This document shows, one piece after another, positions 50,341 through 59,697 of a stretch of DNA of 64,000 nt. Positions within the stretch are counted from its first letter, which is position 1, and each line of letters begins with the position of its first letter. The DNA lies in assembly GCF_008905045.1 (NCBI RefSeq), contig NZ_VWMY01000021.1:45853-109852 (forward strand). Reading direction: 5' to 3'. A model generated the notes under the pieces. That model was not told where the DNA came from. It saw only the letters and a program-made list of their open reading frames with translations, and searched no databases. This DNA comes from Streptomyces albicerus (GTDB taxonomy: Bacteria > Actinomycetota > Actinomycetes > Streptomycetales > Streptomycetaceae). The position numbers were made by a program, and so were the translations under genes.

Positions 50341-53300
50341 GTGCCAGCCCGTATCACCGATCCCGAGCAGCTCAAGGAGCTCCTCGGCATCCCGTTCACC
50401 CCGGAGCAGACGGCCTGCATCACCGCACCGCCCGCCCCGCAGGTGATCGTGGCCGGAGCCGGATCGGGCAAGACCACCGTGATGGCCGCGCGCGTGGTGT
50501 GGCTGGTCGGCACCGGTCAGGTCGCCCCCGAGCAGGTCCTCGGCCTGACCTTCACCAACAAGGCGGCGGGCGAACTCGCCGAGCGCGTACGCAAAGCCCT
50601 CATCAAGGCGGGCGTCACCGACCCGGACGTCATCGACCCGGACAACCCGCCGGGCGAGCCGGTCATCTCCACGTACCACGCCTTCGCGGGCCGCCTGCTG
50701 ACCGACCACGGACTGCGCATCGGGCTCGAACCCACCGCGCGCCTCCTGGCCGACGCGACCCGCTACCAGCTCGCCGCACGCGTCCTGCGCGAGGCACCGG
50801 GGCTCTACCCGGCGCTCACCCGCTCCTTCCCCGACCTGGTCAGCGACCTCCTGACGCTCGACTCCGAGCTCGCCGAACACCTCGTGCATCCCGAGGAGCT
50901 GCGCGCGTACGACGCCGCGCTGCTGCGTGACCTGGAGAGCGCCAAGCTCACCAACGCCGATCTGCGCAAGGTCCCGGAGACGGCCGCCGCCCGGCGTGAA
51001 CTGGCCGAGCTGGTGAGCCGCTACAGGGCGGCCAAGCGTGAGCGCGACCTCCTCGACTTCGGCGACCAGATCGCCCTCTCCGCGACCCTCGCCAGCACAC
51101 GCCCCGAGGTCGGCGGCATCCTGCGCGACGAGTTCCGGGTGGTCCTGCTCGACGAGTACCAGGACACGTCCGTGGCCCAGCGCATCCTTCTGGCGGGCCT
51201 GTTCGGCGGCGGCACCGGCCACCCGGTGACCGCCGTCGGCGACCCCTGTCAGGCGATCTACGGCTGGCGCGGCGCCTCCGTCGCCAACCTCGACGACTTC
51301 CCCGAGCACTTCGCGCACGCCGACGGCCGCCCCGCGACCCGCCAGGCGCTCAGTGAGAACCGCCGCAGCGGCGGCCGCCTCCTCGACCTCGCCAACGGCC
51401 TCGCCGAGCCCCTGCGCGCCATGCACGCGGGCGTGGAAGCCCTCCGCCCGGCCCCCGGCGCCGAACGGGACGGCATGGTGCGCTGCGCCCTGCTGCGCAC
51501 CCACGCCGAGGAGATGGACTGGCTCGCCGACTCCATCGCCCACCTCGTACGCACCGGAAAGGCGCCCGGCGAGATCGCCGTCCTGTGCCGCACCGCGACG
51601 GACTTCGCCGAGATCCAGGGCGCGCTCGTCGCCCGTGACATCCCCGTCGAGGTCGTCGGCCTCTCCGGCCTGCTGCACCTGCCCGAGGTCGCCGACCTGG
51701 TCGCCGTCTGCGAGGTCCTCCAGGACCCCGGCGCCAACGCCTCACTGGTCCGCCTGCTCACCGGCCCGCGCTGGCGCATCGGCGCGCGCGACCTCGCTCT
51801 CCTGGGACGCCGGGCCCGGCTTCTCGTGTCCCACGCGCGCGTGGGGGCCGACGACGACCCGGACCGGCGCCTCGCCGCCGCCGTCGAGGGGGTCGACCCG
51901 GCCGAGGTGATCTCGCTCGCGGACGCCCTCGACACCTTCCTGGAGACACCCCTGAGAGGCGAAGGGGACGACGACGGGCTGCCCTTCTCGGCCGACGCGC
52001 GCGTACGGTTCGCGCGGCTCGCCGCCGAACTGCGCGACCTCCGCCGCTCACTCGCCGACCCGCTCATGGACGTCCTGCACCGGGTACTCGCCACCACCGG
52101 CCTGGAGGTGGAGCTCTCCGCGTCTCCGCACGCCCTGGCCGCCCGCCGCCGCGAGACTCTCTCCAACTTCCTGGACATCGCCGCGTCCTTCGCCGCCAAC
52201 GACGGCGAGGCCAGCCTCCTCGCCTTCCTCGGCTTCCTGCGCACGGCCGCCCAGTACGAGAAGGGCCTCGACAACGCCCTGCCGGGCGGCGAGAACACCG
52301 TCAAGGTGCTCACCGCGCACAAGTCCAAGGGCCTGGAGTGGGACGTCGTCGCCATCCCCGGACTGGTCACCGGCACCTTCCCCAGCAGCCAGGGCCGCGA
52401 GAAATGGACCGCCCAGGGCAAGGTCCTCCCGCACGAACTGCGCGGCGACGCCGACACCCTGCCCGACATCGACGCATGGGACTCCGGGAGCATGAAGGCC
52501 TTCCAGGAGGCCATGAAGGAGCACCAGCACACCGAGGAACTCCGCCTCGGCTACGTCACCTTCACCCGCCCCCGCTCGCTGCTGCTCGGCTCCGGCCACT
52601 GGTGGGGCCCCTCCCAGAAGAGGCCCCGCGGCCCCTCCGACTTCCTGCACGCCCTGTACGAGCACTGCGCGGCCGGCCACGGCGAGATCGAGGCCTGGGC
52701 GGACGAACCCGAGGAGAACGAGGAGAACCCCGCGCTGCACGAGGCCGGCGGCGACCACGCCTGGCCGCTCCCACTGGACGACACGGCCATGGCCCGCCGA
52801 CGCGCGGCCGCACAGACGGTGCTGGCCCACCTGGAGTCCGGCCACTCCCACGAGACGGCCCACCCTTCGGCCCACGACGCCCCTGACTCGTACGACGACC
52901 CGGACTGGCCGCCTCCGCCCGAGGACGACGAGCCCCCTTACGACGAGCCCCCTTACGGGGACGGGGACTTCGCGGACGCACCCTACGAAGAGACCGATTT
53001 CGCGGATGACGAACCCGGTTTCGCAGCGGACGAACCGGGCGACTGGAACTCGTGGACCCGGAACCACCCCAGGGTCCCGCACCCCACCCCGGCCCCGGAC
53101 GCCCGCCCGCACCCGCCCGAGACCACGCGCGTCACCCCCGAGGAAGCCCGCACCATCGCCTCCTGGGATCGTGACCTGGACGCCCTCACCGGGGAGCTCC
53201 TGCGCGCCCGCGAGAGCGTCACGGACGTACCCCTGCCGACCTCCCTGACCGCATCCCAGCTGCTGCGCCTGGCCGCCGACCCGGACACCTTCGCGCAGGA

Positions 53301-53871
53301 ACTCGCGCGCCCCATGCCACGCCCGCCCCAGCAGGCCGCACGCCGCGGCACCCGCTTCCACGCCTGGGTCGAAGCCCGCTTCGAAGAACTGCGCCTGCCG
53401 ATGCTGGAACCGGAGGAACTACCGGGCAGCGAGGCCGAGATCGCCGACGAACGCGACCTCGAAGCCCTCAAGGACGCCTTCGAACGCAGCCCGTACGCCC
53501 ACCGCACCCCCTACCGCGTCGAGGCCCCTTTCCAGCTCGAGATCGCCGGACGCGTCGTACGAGGCCGTATCGACGCCGTCTACAAAGAAGGCGACGGCGA
53601 CGGGGCGACGTACGAGATCGTCGACTGGAAGACCAACCGCACCCGCACCGCCGACCCCCTCCAGCTCGCCCTCTACCGGCTCGCCTGGGCCGAGCAGCAC
53701 GGCGTACCCCTGGAATCCGTACAGGCCGCCTTCCTGTACGTGCGTAGCGGCGAGGTCGTACGCCCCGAGGCCCTGCCCGACCGGGCCGCACTGGAACGGC
53801 TCCTCCTGGAAGAACCACCCGAAGGGGTCCCCGAGGAGCCGCCGGACCAGCACGCGCGCGTGGACGGATAG
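50341..53871 (+). CDS. adnB: AdnB-like subunit of the AdnAB helicase-nuclease
   Basis: 1176 aa. Motor motifs: VAGAGSGKTT (37-46), TFTNKAAGELAER, LDEYQDTSVAQ, GDPCQAIYGWRGAS, LTAHKSKGLEWDVV. C-terminal nuclease motif EIVDWKTNRT without the cysteine cluster of the first subunit, as expected for the pair. A proline/acid-rich insert lies between motor and nuclease. GTG 50341 is 7 nt after TAGCCT (50328-50333), so a separate leaderless promoter can make AdnB independently of adnA, 136 bp upstream. The stop codon TAG is part of the next gene's -10 box. Confidence 0.92.
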   Translation: MPARITDPEQLKELLGIPFTPEQTACITAPPAPQVIVAGAGSGKTTVMAARVVWLVGTGQVAPEQVLGLTFTNKAAGELAERVRKALIKAGVTDPDVIDPDNPPGEPVISTYHAFAGRLLTDHGLRIGLEPTARLLADATRYQLAARVLREAPGLYPALTRSFPDLVSDLLTLDSELAEHLVHPEELRAYDAALLRDLESAKLTNADLRKVPETAAARRELAELVSRYRAAKRERDLLDFGDQIALSATLASTRPEVGGILRDEFRVVLLDEYQDTSVAQRILLAGLFGGGTGHPVTAVGDPCQAIYGWRGASVANLDDFPEHFAHADGRPATRQALSENRRSGGRLLDLANGLAEPLRAMHAGVEALRPAPGAERDGMVRCALLRTHAEEMDWLADSIAHLVRTGKAPGEIAVLCRTATDFAEIQGALVARDIPVEVVGLSGLLHLPEVADLVAVCEVLQDPGANASLVRLLTGPRWRIGARDLALLGRRARLLVSHARVGADDDPDRRLAAAVEGVDPAEVISLADALDTFLETPLRGEGDDDGLPFSADARVRFARLAAELRDLRRSLADPLMDVLHRVLATTGLEVELSASPHALAARRRETLSNFLDIAASFAANDGEASLLAFLGFLRTAAQYEKGLDNALPGGENTVKVLTAHKSKGLEWDVVAIPGLVTGTFPSSQGREKWTAQGKVLPHELRGDADTLPDIDAWDSGSMKAFQEAMKEHQHTEELRLGYVTFTRPRSLLLGSGHWWGPSQKRPRGPSDFLHALYEHCAAGHGEIEAWADEPEENEENPALHEAGGDHAWPLPLDDTAMARRRAAAQTVLAHLESGHSHETAHPSAHDAPDSYDDPDWPPPPEDDEPPYDEPPYGDGDFADAPYEETDFADDEPGFAADEPGDWNSWTRNHPRVPHPTPAPDARPHPPETTRVTPEEARTIASWDRDLDALTGELLRARESVTDVPLPTSLTASQLLRLAADPDTFAQELARPMPRPPQQAARRGTRFHAWVEARFEELRLPMLEPEELPGSEAEIADERDLEALKDAFERSPYAHRTPYRVEAPFQLEIAGRVVRGRIDAVYKEGDGDGATYEIVDWKTNRTRTADPLQLALYRLAWAEQHGVPLESVQAAFLYVRSGEVVRPEALPDRAALERLLLEEPPEGVPEEPPDQHARVDG

Positions 53872-53881
53872 GCTCGTGACC
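53869..53881 (+). promoter_or_regulatory. -10 element of the M20 gene built on the adnB stop codon
   Basis: TAGGCT at 53869-53874 starts with the adnB TAG and lies 7 nt before ATG 53882, a leaderless arrangement. Confidence 0.6.
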
Positions 53882-55285
53882 ATGAGCAGGACTCCGGACA
53901 GCGCCGTCCGCACGTACATCGAGCAGCACCGCACAGCCTTCCTCGACGACCTCGCCGAGTGGCTGCGCATCCCGTCCGTGTCGGCCCAGCCCGAACACGC
54001 CGCGGACGTTCGGCGCAGCGCCGACTGGCTCGCCGCCAAACTCCAGGAGACCGGCTTTCCGACCTGCGAGGTCTGGGCGACCCCCGGCGCACCCGCCGTC
54101 TTCGCGGAATGGCCCTCCGACGACCCCCAGGCACCCACAGTCCTCGTCTACGGACACCACGACGTACAGCCCGCCGCCCGCGAGGACGGCTGGGACACCG
54201 ACCCCTTCGAGCCCGTCATCCGCGGAAACCGCCTCCACGCGCGCGGGGCCGCCGACGACAAGGGCCAGGTGTTCTTCCACACACTCGGTGTCCGGGCCCA
54301 CCTCGCCGCCACCGGCCGCACCACGCCCGCCGTCCACCTGAAGCTGCTCATCGAGGGCGAGGAGGAGTCGGGATCCCCGCACTTCCGCGCTCTCGTCGAA
54401 TCGCGGAAGGACCGCCTGACCGCCGACACGGTGATCGTCTCCGACACCGGCATGTGGTCCGAGGACACCCCCACGGTGTGCACGGGTATGCGCGGCCTCG
54501 CCGAGTGCGAGATCGAGCTGTACGGGCCGGACCAGGACATCCACTCCGGATCCTTCGGCGGCGCCGTACCCAATCCCGCCACCGCGGCCGCCCGTCTCGT
54601 CGCCGCCCTGCACGACGAGCACGCACGCGTGGCGATACCCGGCTTCTACGAAGGCGTGACCGAACTCACCGACCGCGAGCGCGAACTCTTCGCCGAGCTG
54701 CCCTTCGACGAGGAGCAGTGGCTGCGTACGGCCAAGTCGTCGGCCCTCCACGGGGAGGCTGGACACACCACCCTGGAGCGCCTCTGGGCCCGCCCCACGG
54801 CCGAGGTCAACGGCATCGGCGGCGGCTACCAGGGCCCGGGCAGCAAAACGATCATCCCGTCCTCGGCCATGGTGAAGCTCTCCTTCCGGCTCGTCGCCGG
54901 CCAGGACCCCGACCACATCGAGAAGGCCGTCCGCGCCTGGGCCGCCGAGCGGCTGCCCGCCGGAATCGGCCACGAGATCACCTTCGGCGCCGCCACCCGC
55001 CCGTGCCTCACGCCCCTCGACCACCCGGCCCTGCAGTCCGTCGTCCGCGCCATGGGCCGCGCCTTCGGGCAGGAGATCCGCTTCACACGCGAGGGAGGAT
55101 CAGGGCCCGCCGCGGACCTCCAGGACGTCCTCACCGCACCGGTGCTCTTCCTCGGCATCTCGGTCCCGTCCGATGGCTGGCACGCCCCCAACGAGAAAGT
55201 CGAACTCGACCTGCTCCTCAAGGGCGTCGAAACCACCGCCTACCTGTGGGGCGATCTGGCCCAGAACTGGCGCGATGCACACTGA
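53882..55285 (+). CDS. M20-family zinc dipeptidase
   Basis: 467 aa. Metal ligands of M20 peptidases: YGHHDVQP (His92, Asp94), ARGAADDKGQ (bridging Asp), LIEGEEESGSP (general-base Glu and ligand Glu), DTGMW, and a late His in DGWHAPNEKV. The dimerisation or lid domain lies between. Resembles cytosolic dipeptidases/ArgE-type enzymes with broad dipeptide or acyl-amino-acid substrates. The GTG at 53876 lies only 1 nt after the -10 and would not be transcribed, so ATG 53882 is the start. It precedes nudC by 86 bp. Confidence 0.92.
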   Translation: MSRTPDSAVRTYIEQHRTAFLDDLAEWLRIPSVSAQPEHAADVRRSADWLAAKLQETGFPTCEVWATPGAPAVFAEWPSDDPQAPTVLVYGHHDVQPAAREDGWDTDPFEPVIRGNRLHARGAADDKGQVFFHTLGVRAHLAATGRTTPAVHLKLLIEGEEESGSPHFRALVESRKDRLTADTVIVSDTGMWSEDTPTVCTGMRGLAECEIELYGPDQDIHSGSFGGAVPNPATAAARLVAALHDEHARVAIPGFYEGVTELTDRERELFAELPFDEEQWLRTAKSSALHGEAGHTTLERLWARPTAEVNGIGGGYQGPGSKTIIPSSAMVKLSFRLVAGQDPDHIEKAVRAWAAERLPAGIGHEITFGAATRPCLTPLDHPALQSVVRAMGRAFGQEIRFTREGGSGPAADLQDVLTAPVLFLGISVPSDGWHAPNEKVELDLLLKGVETTAYLWGDLAQNWRDAH

Positions 55286-55371
55286 ACAAGCCCCGCCGCA
55301 CACATCCAGCCGCACATCCGGCTGAATCGCCCGCTGAAATAACCGTTCCACCGGGGGAGTTGGAAGCACCC

Positions 55372-56319
55372 GTGACCACCTGGACCGACCACACCGCCGA
55401 CCGTCCCATCTCGCTCACCGCCCCCAGCGGCATCGACCGGGCCGCCCACCACCGGCTCGACGAGGCCTGGCTCGCCGCGGCGTGGAGCCACCCCACCACC
55501 CGTGCCTTCGTGGTCTCCGGCGGCCAGGTCCTCATCGACGAGACGACGGACGGCACCACCGAACTCGTCATGACCCCGTCCTTCGAAGCGCCCCTCACCG
55601 AAGCGCACCGCTACTTCCTGGGCACCGACGACGACGGCGTCAGCTACTTCGCACTCCAGAAGGACGCCCTTCCCGGCCGCATGGACCAGTCCGCGCGGGC
55701 GGCGGGCCTGCGCGAAGCCGGCCTGCTCCTGTCACCCCGCGACGCGGGCCTCATGGTGCACGCGGTCGCCCTGGAGAACTGGCAGCGCCTGCACCGCTTC
55801 TGCTCCCGCTGCGGCGAACGCACCGTGATCGCCGCGGCCGGCCACATCCGTCGCTGCCCCGCCTGCGGCGCCGAGCACTACCCGCGCACCGACCCCGCCG
55901 TGATCATGGCCGTGACGGACGAGGACGACCGCATCCTGCTCGGCCGCCAGGTGCACTGGCCCGAAGGGCGCTTCTCCACCCTCGCGGGCTTCGTCGAGCC
56001 CGGCGAGTCCATCGAGCAGTCGGTCCGCCGCGAGGTCTTCGAAGAGGCCGGCGTCACCGTCGGCGCGGTCGAATACATCGCCAGCCAGCCCTGGCCCTTC
56101 CCCTCCAGTCTCATGCTGGGCTTCATGGCGCGCGCCACCTCGGCGGAGATCAGCGTCGACGGCGAGGAGATCCACGAAGCCCGCTGGTTCTCCCGTGAAG
56201 ACCTGCGGGCCGCCTTCGAGTCCGGGGAGGTCCTGCCTCCGTACGGCATCTCGATTGCGGCCCGCCTGATCGAGCTCTGGTACGGCAAACCCCTGCCGAC
56301 GCGAGGGACCGCCGCCTGA
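55372..56319 (+). CDS. nudC: NAD(H) diphosphatase NudC (NUDIX)
   Basis: 315 aa. Central zinc site: CSRCGERT and CPACGAEHYPR. Nudix box GFVEPGESIEQSVRREVFEE followed by AGV (about 205-227). The NudC-specific array SQPWPFPSSLM lies 17 residues downstream, identifying an NADH pyrophosphatase that can also remove NAD caps from RNA. GTG 55372 with GGAAG 5 nt upstream. The same order (uvrD2, mycoredoxin, nudC) is found in mycobacteria (Rv3198c-Rv3199c). Confidence 0.94.
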   Translation: MTTWTDHTADRPISLTAPSGIDRAAHHRLDEAWLAAAWSHPTTRAFVVSGGQVLIDETTDGTTELVMTPSFEAPLTEAHRYFLGTDDDGVSYFALQKDALPGRMDQSARAAGLREAGLLLSPRDAGLMVHAVALENWQRLHRFCSRCGERTVIAAAGHIRRCPACGAEHYPRTDPAVIMAVTDEDDRILLGRQVHWPEGRFSTLAGFVEPGESIEQSVRREVFEEAGVTVGAVEYIASQPWPFPSSLMLGFMARATSAEISVDGEEIHEARWFSREDLRAAFESGEVLPPYGISIAARLIELWYGKPLPTRGTAA

Positions 56320-56331
56320 GGCACGTACCGG

Positions 56332-56574
56332 CTACGCGCCGATTTTCTGCTTCACCTGCGCCAGCGAAGGGTTCGTGAGCGTCGAACCGTCCGGGAAGAG
56401 GACGGTGGGAACCGTCTGGTTTCCGCCGTTCGCCTTCTCCACGAAAGCCGCGGACGCCGGGTCCTGCTCGATGTTGATCTCGTCGTACGTGATGCCCTCG
56501 CGGTCCATCTGGCTCTTCAGCCGACGGCAGTAGCCACACCACGTGGTGCTGTACATCGTCACAGTGCCCGGCAT
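56332..56574 (-). CDS. mrx1: Mycoredoxin (glutaredoxin-like, Mrx1)
   Basis: 80 aa, thioredoxin fold: VTMYSTTWCGYCRRLK with redox pair Cys13/Cys16, then YDEINIEQDP and the cis-Pro in NQTVPTVLF. Actinobacteria use mycothiol, and Mrx1 reduces mycothiol mixed disulfides. ATG 56574 (10 nt after AAGGAG) fits; an ATG three codons earlier is in frame but too close to the Shine-Dalgarno. It sits antisense-oriented between nudC and uvrD2, as in mycobacteria. Confidence 0.93.
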   Translation of the reverse strand: MPGTVTMYSTTWCGYCRRLKSQMDREGITYDEINIEQDPASAAFVEKANGGNQTVPTVLFPDGSTLTNPSLAQVKQKIGA

Positions 56575-56812
56575 GTCTCTCATGCTCCTTCGCTGCTGGG
56601 GGTGCGTGTTCGCAGTGGATGGAACGTACGCGACCGGGCCGCCATTCCCGTACGCGGGAGGGGCGAGCCGTCGCGAAGGAGAGGCGACCGAGGCTGAGCC
56701 GGCCCGGGAGCCTGGCACTGTGCACCGAGCGCCTGCCGCATTAGTACGACTGCAAGCACCTCCCTGTGGACAACCGGCGCACCCGTCTCCGTCGACCTGG
56801 CAGCATGGCGGG

Positions 56813-59044
56813 GTGACAGCAGCAACGCATTCCACCCTCTTCCCGCAGGGCCCCCACAGTTCTCAATACTCGGTTCCGCCGAGTGGGGCCGACGCGGTAC
56901 TGGAAGGGCTCGACCCCGAGCAGCGCGAGGTCGCCACCGCCCTGCACGGCCCGGTGTGCGTGCTGGCGGGAGCCGGCACGGGCAAGACCCGCGCCATCAC
57001 CCACCGCATCGCCTACGGAGTGCGCGCCGGGATCCTCCAGCCCTCCAGCGTGCTGGCCGTCACCTTCACCAACCGCGCCGCGGGCGAGATGCGCGGCCGC
57101 CTCCGCCAGCTCGGCGCCACCGGAGTCCAGGCCCGCACCTTCCACTCCGCGGCCCTGCGCCAGCTCCAGTACTTCTGGCCGAAAGCAGTCGGTGGCAGCC
57201 TCCCCCGGATCGTCGACCGGAAGATCCAGCTCGTCGCCGACGCCGCGGCCGCCTGCCGCATCCGCCTCGACCGAGGCGAGCTGCGGGACGTCACCGCCGA
57301 GATCGAGTGGTCCAAGGTCACCCAGACCGTCCCCGCCGACTACGCCGTAGCCGCGGCCAAGTCCGGCCGCGAAGCCCCCCGCGACCGCGCCGAGATCGCC
57401 CAGCTCTACGCCGCGTACGAGGACCTCAAGCGCGACCGCAGCGTCATCGACTTCGAGGACGTCCTGCTGCTGACCGTCGCCATCCTCCAGGACCAGCACA
57501 ACATCGCCGAAGAAGTCCGCGCCCAGTACCAGCACTTCGTGGTCGACGAGTACCAGGACGTCAGCCCCCTCCAGCAGCGCCTCCTCGAACTGTGGCTCGG
57601 CGAGCGCGACAGCCTCTGCGTCGTCGGCGACGCGAGCCAGACCATCTACTCGTTCACCGGCGCGACCCCCGACCACCTCCTCGACTTCCGCGCCCGCCAC
57701 CCCGGCGCGACGGTCGTCAAACTCGTCCGCGACTACCGCTCCACCCCCCAGGTCGTCCACCTCGCCAACGGCCTGCTCGCCCAGGCCCGCGGCCGCGCCG
57801 CCGACCACCGCCTGGAGCTGATCTCCCAGCGCACCGCAGGCCCCGAGCCCGTCTACACCGAGTACACCGACGAGCCCGCCGAGGCCGAAGGCGCCGCCCG
57901 CCGCATCCGCGACCTCATCGCCTCCGGCATCCCCGCAAGCGAGATCGCGATCCTCTTCCGTACGAACTCGCAGTCCGAGATCTACGAACAGGCCCTCGCC
58001 GACACCGGAGTGCCCTACCAACTGCGCGGAGCCGAGCGCTTCTTCGACCGGCCCGAAGTGAAACGAGCCATCCACGCACTGCGCGGGGCAGCCCGCTTCG
58101 GGGGCAACGACTCGCTCCTCGACGACGCCCCCGACCTGCCTTCGCAGGTGCGAGCCGTGCTGTCGGGAGACGGCTGGACCAACGAGCCCCCGGCGGGCTC
58201 GGGCGCGGTCAGAGAGCGCTGGGAGTCCCTCGCCGCGCTCGCGCACCTGGCCCAGGACTTCGCCGCCGCCAAAACCGACGCCACGCTCGGCGACCTCGTG
58301 GCGGAGCTCGACGAACGCGCCGGCGCCCAGCACGCACCGACCGTCCAGGGCGTCACCCTCGCCTCACTCCACTCCGCCAAGGGCCTGGAATGGGACGTCG
58401 TCTTCCTGGTCGGCGTCGCCGAAGGCATGATGCCGATCACCTACGCGAAGACCGAAGAACAGATCGAGGAGGAACGCCGCCTCCTCTACGTCGGCGTCAC
58501 CCGGGCCAGAGAGCACCTCTCTGTCTCCTGGTCACTGTCCCGTTCACCCGGCGGCCGCCCCAACCGGCGCCCCAGCCGCTTCCTCGACGGACTGCGTCCC
58601 GGCTCCGTCGCCACCGCGACCCGCGGCGGCGTGGCAGGCCTCGGCGGCTCGGGCGGCATCGAGCGCGGCACCCCGGGGAGCGCCCCCGGCGTCATACGAC
58701 GGGCGAACCGCACCCCCGCCCGCTGCCGGGTCTGCGGCCGCACCCTCACCGACGCCGGCGAGATGAAACTGATGCGCTGCGAAGACTGCCCGTCCGACAT
58801 GGACGAAGGCCTCTACGAGCGGCTGCGCGACTGGCGAGCGGTCCAGGCGGAACGCAGCGGGCAGCCGGACTTCTGCGTCTTCACCGACAAGACGCTGATG
58901 GCCATCGCCGAAGCGGTACCGTCCACTCCGGCTGAGCTGGCCCGGATCCCCGGCGTCCGCGCCCGCAAGCTCCAACGCTTCGGAGCCGACGTTCTCGCTA
59001 TCTGTGCAGGTCAAGAGCTTGAGGGCGGCGAAGATGAGGACTGA
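56813..59044 (+). CDS. uvrD2: UvrD2-type DNA helicase with tetracysteine and HRDC domains
   Basis: 743 aa. UvrD motor: AGAGTGKTR (52-60), TFTNRAAGEMRGR, VVDEYQDVSPLQ, GDASQTIYSFTGA, LASLHSAKGLEWDVV, YVGVTRAREHL. The C-terminal CRVCG and CEDC (about 638-658) form the tetracysteine motif known from mycobacterial UvrD2, followed by an HRDC domain (about 665-735; TDKTLMAIAEAVPSTPAELA). Involved in unwinding during repair. GTG 56813 follows CAGCAT by 6 nt, a leaderless-like arrangement; readings further upstream overlap the mrx1 promoter. Confidence 0.93.
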   Translation: MTAATHSTLFPQGPHSSQYSVPPSGADAVLEGLDPEQREVATALHGPVCVLAGAGTGKTRAITHRIAYGVRAGILQPSSVLAVTFTNRAAGEMRGRLRQLGATGVQARTFHSAALRQLQYFWPKAVGGSLPRIVDRKIQLVADAAAACRIRLDRGELRDVTAEIEWSKVTQTVPADYAVAAAKSGREAPRDRAEIAQLYAAYEDLKRDRSVIDFEDVLLLTVAILQDQHNIAEEVRAQYQHFVVDEYQDVSPLQQRLLELWLGERDSLCVVGDASQTIYSFTGATPDHLLDFRARHPGATVVKLVRDYRSTPQVVHLANGLLAQARGRAADHRLELISQRTAGPEPVYTEYTDEPAEAEGAARRIRDLIASGIPASEIAILFRTNSQSEIYEQALADTGVPYQLRGAERFFDRPEVKRAIHALRGAARFGGNDSLLDDAPDLPSQVRAVLSGDGWTNEPPAGSGAVRERWESLAALAHLAQDFAAAKTDATLGDLVAELDERAGAQHAPTVQGVTLASLHSAKGLEWDVVFLVGVAEGMMPITYAKTEEQIEEERRLLYVGVTRAREHLSVSWSLSRSPGGRPNRRPSRFLDGLRPGSVATATRGGVAGLGGSGGIERGTPGSAPGVIRRANRTPARCRVCGRTLTDAGEMKLMRCEDCPSDMDEGLYERLRDWRAVQAERSGQPDFCVFTDKTLMAIAEAVPSTPAELARIPGVRARKLQRFGADVLAICAGQELEGGEDED

Positions 59045-59057
59045 TTCAAACTCGTCG

Positions 59058-59103
59058 AAAAAATAGTTTGCGCATGCCCCAGCAATCCCCATAGGTTCTA
59101 AAG
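59058..59103 (+). promoter_or_regulatory. WblC/WhiB7-type promoter of the wblC leader
   Basis: -35 TTGCGC (59068-59073), 18-bp spacer, -10 TAGGTT (59092-59097). An AT tract aaaaaatag (59058-59066) sits directly upstream of the -35, the hallmark recognised by the AT-hook of WhiB7/WblC, so positive autoregulation is expected. Confidence 0.8.
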
Positions 59104-59143
59104 CACGGAAACGGCGGCCTTCTCCAAGGCCCTGGTTCCGTGC
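59103..59143 (+). promoter_or_regulatory. Hairpin at the 5' end of the wblC transcript
   Basis: gcacggaa (59103-59110) pairs with ttccgtgc (59136-59143), enclosing a second ggcctt/aaggcc stem. It begins at the expected transcription start and may stabilise the leader or take part in attenuation. Confidence 0.6.
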
Positions 59144-59208
59144 TGTACTTAATAACCGTCGGACCGGTTCACCCCGGTCCCCAGAGACGCCGAGAGGAGG
59201 CGATTCCA

Positions 59209-59523
59209 GTGATCAGCATCAACAGCAGCTCCGTCAGCACCGTCAAAATGACCGATCGCTCGGTCGTCTCCACGTGCCTGCTCGGCTTCTCGAACCTGGG
59301 CACCGGTCTGTCCGGCATTCCTGCTGTCCGGCCGGCGTCCCCCGTGTCTCTCGCGGTCCTTCCCGTCCGTGAGCGCAATGAGCGACCGATGAAGGCACTG
59401 GAAGCAGTAGGGGCAAAGGCGCAGGCCTATGCCTTTGCGGCCGCCGGTGCCGGAGCCGCCAAGCAGACGCACCACACGATGTGGGCCTTCCGTGGGCCTG
59501 AACCCTGGAGTGATCCAGCCTGA
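59209..59523 (+). CDS. Upstream ORF in the wblC leader (104 aa)
   Basis: GTG start with GAGGAGG about 8 nt upstream, the strongest ribosome site in the leader. It encodes VISINSSSVSTVKMTDRSVV... ending QTHHTMWAFRGPEPWSDPA. No known domain. whiB7 in mycobacteria and wblC in Streptomyces are controlled by translation-dependent attenuation through an upstream ORF; this ORF ends 24 nt before a terminator hairpin, as such a sensor should. Its stop codon lies inside the palindrome cctgatcgacgatcagg. Whether the peptide itself has a function is unknown. Confidence 0.6.
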   Translation: MISINSSSVSTVKMTDRSVVSTCLLGFSNLGTGLSGIPAVRPASPVSLAVLPVRERNERPMKALEAVGAKAQAYAFAAAGAGAAKQTHHTMWAFRGPEPWSDPA

Positions 59524-59546
59524 TCGACGATCAGGCCGGCGCCTTC

Positions 59547-59590
59547 AGGGCCGCGGAACCCCACCCGGGATCCGCGGCCCTTCTGTTTGT
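59547..59590 (+). terminator. Attenuator terminator upstream of wblC
   Basis: 11-bp stem agggccgcgga (59547-59557) with 59571-59581, 13-nt loop, then tctgttt. It lies 24 nt after the upstream ORF and 108 nt before wblC. An alternative pairing of ggcctgaa (59494-59501, inside the ORF) with ttcagggcc (59545-59553, one bulge) would disrupt it. Confidence 0.75.
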
Positions 59591-59697
59591 CCCCGACCGG
59601 GGACGACAGAGCGAAGGGGCCTCGGGACAAGAAAAGAACCCGGTACCAGCCGCCAACCGGCCAACCGGCCGGCACGACCAGACGAGGAAGACGAACC

